Source: Lysobacter sp. (lineage in GTDB: Bacteria; Pseudomonadota; Gammaproteobacteria; Xanthomonadales; Xanthomonadaceae). From it: 64,000 nucleotides of DNA. Both the position numbers and the translations under genes were made by a program. This document shows positions 9,467 to 16,985 of the stretch, piece by piece (within the stretch, counting starts at the first letter, position 1; every line of letters starts with the position of its first letter). The stretch lies in contig JABFRN010000001.1 of the NCBI GenBank assembly GCA_013141175.1, positions 1,627,444 through 1,691,443 of the forward strand, given 5' to 3'. The notes below the pieces were generated by a model. That model was not told the origin of the DNA. It made no database searches and was given only the letters and a program-made list of their open reading frames with translations.

Positions 9467-9495
9467 CGCGTTGCATTCTTTTTCGAGCATGCGAA

Positions 9496-9516
9496 GGCCC
9501 GCTTTCAACGCGGGCC
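9496..9516. terminator. Possible terminator hairpin after rhlB
   Basis: GGCCCGC at 9496-9502 pairs with GCGGGCC at 9510-9516 around a 7-nt loop, 30 nt beyond the rhlB stop. No clean T run follows, so termination is not certain. Confidence 0.5.
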
Positions 9517-9656
9517 ACGGCGGGAGGGCGTGGTCTTTCGCCATCGCGACAGCGGTCGCGCCGATCGCCCCGTGCTTGCGACTGTGAACGTCTTGAAGCG
9601 CGCGCTATAGTCGAAACGCAGGGGACGGTTTACGAGTCATCACACGAAGGAATGTC

Positions 9657-10058
9657 ATGAAACTCAAATCAGTCTTGATGTCTGCGGCGCTGCTCGGCGG
9701 GTTGATGGCCGGCCAGGCCAGTGCGAACCCCACCGGCTGCTCACTGAGCGTCAGCCAATCGTATGTTCCGGTCGGCCAGATGTTCACTTATGGCGTCGGC
9801 ATCTATGAGCTCTATCCCGGCCCGCAGCCGCCCCCGTCCTACCCGTACAGCGTGGTTTTCCACGGAACCAGGAACGGGGTCACCGACATCCCGGCCGAGG
9901 GCGAAACCTACCCGGCGATGTTCGATCGGGGCAACAACACGTTGACCGGCTACGGCAACCCCGGCGGATACAGCGGCTACTACCTCCGCTACGCGCTGAT
10001 CTACAAGTTCGATCAACTGTTCTGCGTCACCAATCTGGTCGGCGTGACGCTGGAATAA
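9657..10058 (+). CDS. Small secreted protein of unknown function
   Basis: A 133-residue protein with a clear signal peptide (MKLKSVLMSAALLGGLMAG, cleavage likely after QASA). The mature domain is about 110 residues. It has one Cys near its start (PTGCSLSVSQ) and one near its end (QLFCVTNLVG), which could form a disulfide tying the two ends together. It is rich in Tyr, Gly and Pro (YPGPQPPPSYPYS). GAAGGAATG lies just upstream of the ATG, and a TATAGT at 9606-9611 could be its -10 box. I do not recognise the family. It stands alone between rhlB and ftsE. Confidence 0.75.
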   Translation: MKLKSVLMSAALLGGLMAGQASANPTGCSLSVSQSYVPVGQMFTYGVGIYELYPGPQPPPSYPYSVVFHGTRNGVTDIPAEGETYPAMFDRGNNTLTGYGNPGGYSGYYLRYALIYKFDQLFCVTNLVGVTLE

Positions 10059-10087
10059 GGCTTCCCGACGAAGCTATCGCCCGCGCG

Positions 10088-10116
10088 CTTGCAGGCTGTT
10101 GAAAACAGCCTGCAAG
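10088..10116. terminator. Hairpin between the small secreted gene and ftsE
   Basis: CTTGCAGGCTGTT, loop GAA, AACAGCCTGCAAG: a perfect 13-bp stem 30 nt after the previous stop codon. There is no T tract but the stem is very stable, so it is probably a transcript end. Confidence 0.6.
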
Positions 10117-10173
10117 AATTCCGGGGCCTTCCCTGGCGTTCTTTGCGGTGGCGGCTTCTGCAATACTTCGCGC

Positions 10174-10863
10174 ATGACCGTTCTTCGCTTCGACAACGTC
10201 GGCAAGCAATACCCCAGCGGACATCGTGCGCTGACGGATGTCTCGTTCGCGGTGAATCCCGGCGAGATGCTGTTCATCACCGGCCACTCCGGCGCCGGCA
10301 AAAGCACCCTGCTCAAACTGATCCATCTGTCCGAGCGCCCGAGCAGCGGCGCGGTGCTGTTCGGCGAGCGCAATCTGCGCAAGGTGGGCGGGCGCGGGGT
10401 GGCGATGCACCGGCGCGAGGTGGGCGTGGTGTATCAGGATCACCGCCTGCTGACCGACCGCACCGCAGCCGAGAACGTGGCGCTGCCGCTGATCCTGCGC
10501 GGCGTGCGCCGCGACGAGATCCGCAAGCGCGTGCGCAGCGTGCTGGACCGCGTCGGCCTGGGCGCACGGCTGGAAGCGCTGCCCGGCCAGCTGTCGGCGG
10601 GCGAACAGCAGCGCGTGGGCATCGCCCGGGCATTGGTCGGCGAGCCGCAGCTGCTGGTCGCGGACGAACCCACCGGCAATCTCGATCCCACCCTGTCGGC
10701 CGAGATCATGGCGCTGTTCGCGGCGCTTCACGAACGTGGCACCAGCGTGCTGATCGCCAGCCACGACCTGGGCCTGGTCAAACGCATGCGCAAACGGGTG
10801 CTGGTGCTGGATCACGGCCGGCTGCTGGACGACATCGCGCCGGAGGAGCTGGCCGATGGCTAA
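10174..10863 (+). CDS. ftsE: Cell division ATP-binding protein FtsE
   Basis: ATPase half of the FtsEX complex, which sits at the division septum and activates cell-wall hydrolases through FtsX. The 229-residue ABC protein has Walker A ([12 protein letters not shown]), a Q-loop (VVYQDHRLL), a signature motif LSAGEQQRV and Walker B ([12 protein letters not shown]) with the switch His in IASHDL. The start at ATG 10174 gives the family opening [16 protein letters not shown]; the open frame upstream overlaps the hairpin and is unlikely to be translated. The last codons overlap the start of ftsX, a translationally coupled pair as in other proteobacteria. Confidence 0.96.
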   Translation: MTVLRFDNVGKQYPSGHRALTDVSFAVNPGEMLFITGHSGAGKSTLLKLIHLSERPSSGAVLFGERNLRKVGGRGVAMHRREVGVVYQDHRLLTDRTAAENVALPLILRGVRRDEIRKRVRSVLDRVGLGARLEALPGQLSAGEQQRVGIARALVGEPQLLVADEPTGNLDPTLSAEIMALFAALHERGTSVLIASHDLGLVKRMRKRVLVLDHGRLLDDIAPEELADG

Positions 10864-11809
10864 GCCCACCGCGCCCGGCGCCACCGTCGCCAAACCGCGT
10901 TCGCGGATCGCCGCCTGGGCCGAGCACCACGGCGACAGCCTGGTCGCCAGCCTCGGACGGATGTCCGGCAAGCCGTGGGCCACGCTGCTCACCGTCGGGG
11001 TGATGGCCGTGGCGCTGGCGCTGCCGCTGGGCCTGGCGCTGGTGTTGGACAACGCTGCACGGCTGGGCGGCAACATCGAGCGCGCCCGCGAAGTCACGGT
11101 CTTCCTGAAACAGGACATCGCGGTCGACCGCGCCCGCACGCTGGCGAAGACGCTGCGCGCACGCGCCGACATCGCCGGAGTCGCACTGCGCACGCCGGAC
11201 GAGGGGCTCGCCAGCCTGCGCGACAGCGGCGACACCGATATCTACGCCGACGCCCTTGCGGCAGTGGGCGGGAATCCGCTGCCGAGCGTGCTGGTCGTGC
11301 GTCCCCGCGGCGACGAGCGCGCGCTGGTCGCCGCGCTGGCGGCGCTGCCGGAAGCCGATCTGGTCCAGCACGACGCGGTCTGGCGCGAACGCCTGGACCG
11401 CTGGCTCGGTTTCGGCGAGCGCGTGGCTTGGGTGCTGGCGGCGCTGCTGGGGCTGGGCGCGCTGCTGGTGGTCGGCAACACGGTGCGCCTGGACATCCAG
11501 TCGCGGCGCGAGGAGATCGCGGTACTGCAGTCGCTGGGCGCCACCGACGGCTTCATCCGCCGGCCGTTCCTGTATCTCGGTGCCTGCTATGGCCTGGCCG
11601 CCGGCGCATCGGCGCTGGGGCTGTTGACCGCCGCCGAATTCGCCTTGCGCCAGCCGTTGCGCGCGCTGGCCGACAGTTACGGCAGCCGCTTCGCTTTCTC
11701 CGGAGTGGAGCCGCTGCACGCTCTGCTTGTGCTCGCCGTCGCAGGGGCGCTGGGCTGGCTTGGGGCCGGCGTGGTCACCGGACATTTTCTGCGTCAAACT
11801 AAGGTTTGA
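10856..11809 (+). CDS. ftsX: Cell division protein FtsX
   Basis: Membrane half of the FtsEX complex. The 317-residue protein has a cytoplasmic N-terminus. A first membrane segment at about 40-62 (LLTVGVMAVALALPLGLALV) is followed by a periplasmic domain of about 120 residues. Three more membrane segments follow near 190-210, 232-255 and 288-312. Its periplasmic domain passes the signal to murein hydrolase activators in relatives. It overlaps ftsE by 8 nt in another frame, so the two subunits are made together. Confidence 0.95.
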   Translation: MAKPTAPGATVAKPRSRIAAWAEHHGDSLVASLGRMSGKPWATLLTVGVMAVALALPLGLALVLDNAARLGGNIERAREVTVFLKQDIAVDRARTLAKTLRARADIAGVALRTPDEGLASLRDSGDTDIYADALAAVGGNPLPSVLVVRPRGDERALVAALAALPEADLVQHDAVWRERLDRWLGFGERVAWVLAALLGLGALLVVGNTVRLDIQSRREEIAVLQSLGATDGFIRRPFLYLGACYGLAAGASALGLLTAAEFALRQPLRALADSYGSRFAFSGVEPLHALLVLAVAGALGWLGAGVVTGHFLRQTKV

Positions 11810-11874
11810 TTGATCTCTGGCGCAAGGTTGCGCCGCTGGCCCCCTTCCGCAACCGAAGCGACCGAATCCGACCC

Positions 11875-12714
11875 ATGGCAGCCCACGATGTCCGCCACCT
11901 GACCACCGACACTCCACGAGTGATGGTGGTCGACGCATCGAAAATGGTCCGCCGGCTGATCGGCGACATGCTGCAGCGCGATCTGCCGGGCGTGGAAGTG
12001 ATCGGCTGCGGCGGTCTGTCCGAGGCCAAGGCCGCGCTCGAAGAGGGTCCGGTGGATCTGGTGACGACGTCGCTGGTGCTGATGGACGGCGACGGGCTGC
12101 AGGTCGCCCGCCAGGTGCGCTCCAGCGCCGGCCAGCGCTATGTGCCGGTGATCGTGGTCTCGGGCGACGCCCAGGCGCATCTGGAAGCCCGCCGCTTCAC
12201 CGAAGACGTCACCGATTATTTCGACAAGGCCGATGGCTATCCCGCGCTGGCCGCATTCATCCGCGGCTACGTGCATCCGGAACCGATCCCCGACGCGCGC
12301 GTGCTCTACGTCGAGGACAGCATCACCGTCGCGGTCGCGACCCGGCGCATGCTGCAGGCCCACGACATCAGCGTGATCCACATGAGCCGCGGCGACGATG
12401 CGCTGGCTTATCTGCGCGAACACCTCGGCCAGGACGACGTCGGCGCCGATCTGCTGCTCACCGACGTGACCCTCGATGGCGAAGTCAGCGGTCTGGATCT
12501 GCTGCGCGCGGTGCGCAACGAATTCAGCTACGGCAAGCGCCGGCTGCCGGTGCTGGTGATGACCGGCGACGGCAACCGCGACAAACAGTCGAACCTGCTG
12601 CGCGAAGGCGCGAACGATCTTGTGCTCAAGCCGATCGAGGAACGGATGCTGATCACCAAGACCCTGTTCCAGCTGCGCATGGCGAAGCTGCCGGAGCGCG
12701 CGCCGCTGGTGTAG
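11875..12714 (+). CDS. Two-receiver response regulator with a degenerate first receiver
   Basis: A 279-residue protein made only of two CheY-like receiver domains with no output domain. Receiver 1 (about 12-130) opens with [14 protein letters not shown], and the usual phospho-acceptor Asp is replaced in [14 protein letters not shown], so it is probably not phosphorylated. Receiver 2 (about 140-270) keeps the acidic pair (LYVEDSITV), the acceptor Asp ([10 protein letters not shown]), the Thr (VMTGDGN) and the Lys (LVLKPIEE). It would work as a phospho-relay or protein-docking switch. I take the ATG at 11875; an in-frame ATG at 11806 lies against the ftsX stop. No cognate kinase is adjacent. 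Confidence 0.85.
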   Translation: MAAHDVRHLTTDTPRVMVVDASKMVRRLIGDMLQRDLPGVEVIGCGGLSEAKAALEEGPVDLVTTSLVLMDGDGLQVARQVRSSAGQRYVPVIVVSGDAQAHLEARRFTEDVTDYFDKADGYPALAAFIRGYVHPEPIPDARVLYVEDSITVAVATRRMLQAHDISVIHMSRGDDALAYLREHLGQDDVGADLLLTDVTLDGEVSGLDLLRAVRNEFSYGKRRLPVLVMTGDGNRDKQSNLLREGANDLVLKPIEERMLITKTLFQLRMAKLPERAPLV

Positions 12715-12920
12715 CGCGATGCGGTTGTGCGGGTTGCCCGGCGCGTCGACGCGGGATTCCCCGTGGGGACGATGTCTTTCGAAGATGGATGGATCACCGC
12801 AGGGGCTTGTTCACGGGCTGGGCGCGCGCGAAACAAGCGTCATGCCCATCGGGCCGCGCCATCCGCAAGAGCGTTGGTGCATCATCGGCACCCCCACCGT
12901 TCGCAGGGATTGATCTCGTC

Positions 12921-13634
12921 ATGGCCGACAAAGACCGCATCAAACTCGAACCTTCCTGGAAGGCCCGCATCGGCGATTACCTGCAGCGCGAGGACATCGC
13001 TGCGCTCGGTGCCTTCCTGCGCCAGCGCAAGGCGCAGGGCGCGCGCATCTATCCGCCGGGCGCACAGATTTTCTCCGCCTTCGACGCCACCCCGTTCGAC
13101 GCGGTGAAAGTGGTGATCCTGGGCCAGGACCCGTACCACGGCGCGGGCCAGGCGCACGGACTGTGTTTCTCGGTGCGCCCGGGCGTGGCGGTGCCGCCGT
13201 CGCTCGACAACATCTTCAAGGAGATCCAGCGGGATCTGGGCATCGCCCGGCCCGACCATGGTTGCCTCACGCCCTGGGCCGAACGCGGCGTGCTGCTGCT
13301 CAATGCCGTGCTGACGGTGGAAGACGGCCGCGCTGGCGCGCACCAGGGCAAAGGTTGGGAAGGCCTCACCGATCACGTCGTCGATGTGCTCAATCGGGAA
13401 AAGGAAGGCCTGGTGTTCCTGCTCTGGGGCAGCTACGCGCAGGCCAAGGGCAAGATGATCGATCCGGGCCGCCACCGCGTGTTGAAGGCACCGCATCCTT
13501 CGCCGCTGTCGGCGCATCGCGGCTTCATGGGCTGCGGGCATTTTTCGGCGACGAACGATTATCTGGCCCGCAAGAGTCGGACGCCGATCGACTGGTCGTT
13601 GCCGCCGCGCGCGGCGCTGGCTCCCTCCGGCTGA
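12921..13634 (+). CDS. ung: Uracil-DNA glycosylase, family 1
   Basis: Base-excision repair enzyme that removes uracil from DNA. The 237-residue protein has motif A GQDPYHG with the catalytic Asp70, the uracil pocket LLLNAVLTV, and the minor-groove loop [11 protein letters not shown] with the catalytic His. The start at ATG 12921 gives a protein of usual family length; the upstream open frame is not conserved in character. It stands alone, with 206 nt of gene-free sequence before it. Confidence 0.97.
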   Translation: MADKDRIKLEPSWKARIGDYLQREDIAALGAFLRQRKAQGARIYPPGAQIFSAFDATPFDAVKVVILGQDPYHGAGQAHGLCFSVRPGVAVPPSLDNIFKEIQRDLGIARPDHGCLTPWAERGVLLLNAVLTVEDGRAGAHQGKGWEGLTDHVVDVLNREKEGLVFLLWGSYAQAKGKMIDPGRHRVLKAPHPSPLSAHRGFMGCGHFSATNDYLARKSRTPIDWSLPPRAALAPSG

Positions 13635-13709
13635 TGTCCGCAGCGACACCCCGCAAGCTTCGGACACTGCGGCCGGCCCCTGCATCACGCCGGTGTATCG
13701 TCGACACCG

Positions 13710-13738
13710 TTGACAACGCTGTCAGTAACGACTAGAAC
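13710..13738 (+). promoter_or_regulatory. Promoter with LacI-type operator for the symporter gene
   Basis: TTGACA (13710-13715), a 17-nt spacer and TAGAAC (13733-13738) form a good sigma-70 promoter. The -35 box is part of the palindrome TGACA-A-CG-C-TGTCA (13711-13724), which has the central CG of LacI-family operators. Binding there would block RNA polymerase. A perfect version of the same palindrome occurs at 25743-25758. The likely ligand-sensing repressor is the LacI-family gene at 15856-16890. Confidence 0.7.
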
Positions 13739-14051
13739 GTTTCACGCGGCCACGGGCAGAGCGCCCTCTCCGCATCGGTACCGCAGGGCATTGCGGTGGG
13801 CCGATGTCCGGAGAGGGATCGACTTGCACGAGTGCGGGCATACAGCGGTAACGTTCGCATGCCGAACCGACGGATCCCCCGGTTCGGACCACAGCGGACA
13901 GCGACCGCCGAATGCATGCATGCTCGCCGTGGCCGCCACTTTACCGATGCGGCGGATCCAGACCGCAGACCGCCGTCCCCCTCCGGCGCACAATCAACGC
14001 AACCATTGAAGACGCTCCGTCGCGCAAGCGACGAACGAACCGGAGAACGAC
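13739..14051 (+). other. Structured 5' leader of the symporter transcript
   Basis: About 310 nt separate the predicted promoter from the symporter start and hold no credible gene. Two strong hairpins can be drawn. One is 13764-13817, with stacked segments CCCTCTCCG/CGGAGAGGG, ATCGG/CCGAT and ACCGCA/TGCGGT. The other is 13862-13887, CCGAACC/GGTTCGG. The first is a long, nearly continuous stem. It may be a cis-regulatory RNA or merely stabilising; no known riboswitch class is recognised. Confidence 0.45.
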
Positions 14052-15629
14052 GTGAGACTTTCGACAATCGACACGATCATCGTGCTGGCCTATCTGGTCG
14101 GCATCTTCGTGCTGGCGCAATGGGTGTCGCGCGAAAAGAGCGGGCATCAGAAGGACGCGAAGGATTATTTCCTCGCCAGCAAATCGCTGCCGTGGTGGGC
14201 GATCGGCGCCTCGCTGATCGCGGCCAACATTTCCGCGGAACAGATCATCGGCATGTCGGGCTCTGGCTACGCGCTCGGGCTCGCCATCGCGTCCTACGAA
14301 TGGATGGCGGCGCTGACCCTGCTGATCGTCGGCAAGTTCTTCCTGCCGGTGTTCCTGCGCAACGGCATCTACACGATGCCGCAGTTCCTCGAGGAGCGTT
14401 ACGGCCCACGCATCCGCACGATCATGGCGGTGTTCTGGCTGGGCCTGTACGTGTTCGTGAACCTCACCTCGATCCTGTGGCTGGGCTCGATCGCGGTGAC
14501 CCAGGTCACCGGCATCAGCCAGTTCGCGGCGCTCGCGCTGCTCGGCGGCTTCGCGCTGATCTATCAGCTGTACGGCGGACTGAAGGCGGTCGCGCTCACC
14601 GACATCGTGCAGGTCTCGCTGCTGGTGCTGGGCGGCCTGCTGATCGTCGGCATTTCGCTGGACCGCATCGGCGGCGATGCTGGCGTGGTCGGTGGTTTCC
14701 ACGCGCTGATGGCCGCGCATCCCGATCATTTCCACATGATCCTGTCGCGCGACAACCCGTTCTACAAGGATCTGCCCGGCCTGAGCGTGCTGATCGGCGG
14801 CATGTGGATCATGAATGTCAGCTACTGGGGCTTCAACCAGTACATCATCCAGCGCGCGCTGGCGGCGAAGGACATCGCCGAAGCGCAGAAGGGCGTGGTG
14901 TTCGCCGCGTTCCTCAAGCTGTTGATGCCGGTGATCGTGGTGCTGCCGGGCATCGCCGCGCTGATGCTGGTGACCGATATCGAAAAGCCCGACCAGGCTT
15001 ATCCGAAGATGATGTCGCTGCTGCCGACCGGCGTGCTGGGGCTGGTGTTCGCGGCCTTGATCGCGGCGATCGTGGCCTCGCTGGCATCGAAGATCAATTC
15101 GGTATCGACCATCTTCACCCTCGATTTCTACAACAAGCGCGCAAAACTGCCCGGCGCGAAACCGCACGACGAAGCGCATCTGGTGAAGGTGGGGCGGATC
15201 TCGGCGTCGGTGGCGATCCTGCTGGCGGTGCTGACCGCGAAGCCGCTGCTCGGCAGTTTCGACCAGGGCTTCCAGTACATCCAGGAATACACCGGCTTCT
15301 TCACGCCGGGCATCGTGGTGATCTTCATGCTGGGTCTGTTCTGGAAGCGCGCCAACGAAGCCGGCGCGATCGCCGCTGCGGTCGGTTCGTTCGCCCTGTC
15401 GATCGCACTGAAGCTCGCATGGCCGGAACTGCCGTTCATGGACCGCGTCGGCCTGGTGTTCCTGTTGGCGCTGGTGCTGGCGGTGATCGTGTCGCTGACG
15501 CTGCGCGCGAGTTCGGATCCCAACCGCATCCGCACCGACGACGTGAGTTATGCCACCAGCGGCACGTTCAACTTCGGCGCCTTGGGCGTCACCGGGATAC
15601 TGATCGCGCTGTACGCGGCGTTCTGGTGA
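14052..15629 (+). CDS. Sodium:solute symporter (SSS/SGLT family), probable sugar transporter
   Basis: Inner-membrane Na+-coupled transporter of 525 residues with about 14 hydrophobic segments, matching the vSGLT-like members of the SSS family. Family-typical parts include SLIAANISAEQIIGMSGSGYA near residue 55 (written here in part), the YGGLKAVALTDIVQ segment and SYWGFNQYIIQRALAAKD. The start is a GTG at 14052 with GGAGA 5 nt upstream. It is preceded by a LacI-type operator and followed by the LacI gene on the other strand. The locus of glucanases suggests glucose or a glucoside as substrate; the substrate is inference. Confidence 0.9.
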   Translation: MRLSTIDTIIVLAYLVGIFVLAQWVSREKSGHQKDAKDYFLASKSLPWWAIGASLIAANISAEQIIGMSGSGYALGLAIASYEWMAALTLLIVGKFFLPVFLRNGIYTMPQFLEERYGPRIRTIMAVFWLGLYVFVNLTSILWLGSIAVTQVTGISQFAALALLGGFALIYQLYGGLKAVALTDIVQVSLLVLGGLLIVGISLDRIGGDAGVVGGFHALMAAHPDHFHMILSRDNPFYKDLPGLSVLIGGMWIMNVSYWGFNQYIIQRALAAKDIAEAQKGVVFAAFLKLLMPVIVVLPGIAALMLVTDIEKPDQAYPKMMSLLPTGVLGLVFAALIAAIVASLASKINSVSTIFTLDFYNKRAKLPGAKPHDEAHLVKVGRISASVAILLAVLTAKPLLGSFDQGFQYIQEYTGFFTPGIVVIFMLGLFWKRANEAGAIAAAVGSFALSIALKLAWPELPFMDRVGLVFLLALVLAVIVSLTLRASSDPNRIRTDDVSYATSGTFNFGALGVTGILIALYAAFW

Positions 15630-15720
15630 TCGGTTGAAATCGAATCGGGTGCGCCTCGGCGCACCTGCTTTTTCATATCGGCGAACGCAGACGGCGCTCC
15701 TTCGGGCATTTCAAAAACAG

Positions 15721-15807
15721 CGTCATCCCGCGAACGCGGGGATCCAGTGACTTTCAAGCTTCTTCGCAGGGCAAAGACACTGGGTTCCCGCGTTCGCGGG
15801 AACGACG
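15721..15807. repeat. Dispersed GTCATCCCGCG hairpin repeat
   Basis: CGTCATCCCGCGAACGCGGG (from 15721) and CCCGCGTTCGCGGGAACGACG (to 15807) are inverted arms, each itself a small hairpin. It is the same family as the core at 2397-2485. It sits between the convergent symporter and LacI genes and may act as their shared transcript end. Confidence 0.7.
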
Positions 15808-15855
15808 GGTAAACGTGGGGATACCCCAGGCCAGAAGCGCGCCCCATGGACACCG

Positions 15856-16890
15856 TTACCGGTGCCGTTTCGGCGCCGGCCCCGTGGAGGCACGCAGGAC
15901 CAGTTCGTAAGGCACCTGCACCATGCCGGCGACCTCCGGTTCGCGGATCGACAGCAGCAGCTGTTCGGCCGCGATCCGACCCATTTCACGGCTCGCCTGG
16001 CGCACAGTGGTCAGCGCTGGCCACAGCTGCCGCGCCATCGGCAGGTCGTCGAAACCGAACACCGACAGATCCTGCGGAATACGCACGCCGCGTTCCGCTG
16101 CGGCGTGCATGACGCCTGCGGCCGTATCGTCGTTGGCGGCGAAGATCGCGGTCGGCCGCTGCTTCAGCGAGAGCAGCGTCTCGGCCCCGGCGACGCCGGA
16201 TTCGAACGAGAACTCGCCGGACAACACCAGATCCTTGTCGAATTCGATGCCTGCGGCAGCAAGCCCGTCCTTGTAACCGTTGAGGCGCCATTCGGACGCG
16301 CCGTGATCGCGGTGGCCCTTGATGTGGCCGATCCTGCGGTGCCCCAGCGACACGATGTGCGCCATCATTTCTCTCACCGCGCGACGCTCGTCCAGGCGCG
16401 CGCCGATCCCCGCGTTCTTCTCGCGCGGCGAAATACTCGCGTAACGGACATTCAACGACTTCAGCTTTTCCAGCAGCGCGACATCATCTGTCAGCGGCGG
16501 GGTGAGGATCAGTCCATCGGGTGCGTACTGGGCGACGCTCTCGGCAAGGACATCCACGTGATTCCTGCTGCTGAAATCGACCGGCCGCATCATCATGCTG
16601 TAGTGCGCGGCTTCGCAGGCGTCGAGCACGCCGGACACCACCTGCATCACGTAACTGCTCGATGGATTGTCGTAGACCAGCGAAACCAGGTAGGAGCGGT
16701 TTCCTGCAAGGCTGCGCGCCGAAGGATTAGGCCGGAAATTCAGGGTTTTGGCCGCCACTTCGACTTTCGCGCGCGTTTCCGGGCGCACGTTCGGTTCATG
16801 ATTGAATACGCGCGAAACGGTCTTCATCGACACGCCGGCGAGTCGCGCCACGTCGTCGATCCTGACCCCGGAACCTGCCGATTTACCCAT
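15856..16890 (-). CDS. LacI-family transcriptional regulator of the sugar locus
   Basis: A 344-residue repressor. Residues 10-60 form the LacI helix-turn-helix (RIDDVARLAGVSMKTVSRVF) plus hinge (NPSARSLAGNRS). The rest is the periplasmic-binding-like sensor (IFAANDDTAAGVMHAA, SVFGFDDLPMARQLWPALTT). It lies 95 nt downstream of the esterase gene on the same strand. Its probable targets are the TGACA-n-CG-n-TGTCA palindromes at 13711-13724 and 25744-25757, both overlapping promoter elements of sugar-uptake and degradation genes. The inducer is unknown; a glucan-derived oligosaccharide or glucose is likely. Confidence 0.93.
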   Translation of the reverse strand: MGKSAGSGVRIDDVARLAGVSMKTVSRVFNHEPNVRPETRAKVEVAAKTLNFRPNPSARSLAGNRSYLVSLVYDNPSSSYVMQVVSGVLDACEAAHYSMMMRPVDFSSRNHVDVLAESVAQYAPDGLILTPPLTDDVALLEKLKSLNVRYASISPREKNAGIGARLDERRAVREMMAHIVSLGHRRIGHIKGHRDHGASEWRLNGYKDGLAAAGIEFDKDLVLSGEFSFESGVAGAETLLSLKQRPTAIFAANDDTAAGVMHAAAERGVRIPQDLSVFGFDDLPMARQLWPALTTVRQASREMGRIAAEQLLLSIREPEVAGMVQVPYELVLRASTGPAPKRHR

Positions 16891-16985
16891 CCCCCCCGCT
16901 CCTCAACATTGTCGTGAAATCGTCTCCGCGTCAGCGACGGCGCCGGTCTTGCCGGCACTCCGCACAACCGCCATGCGCCAGCGTA

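Noticed and set aside
13796-15637. 613-residue plus-strand frame across the leader and symporter
   Set aside because: It is an Arg-rich out-of-frame reading of the symporter gene, which itself shows clear membrane helices and family motifs.
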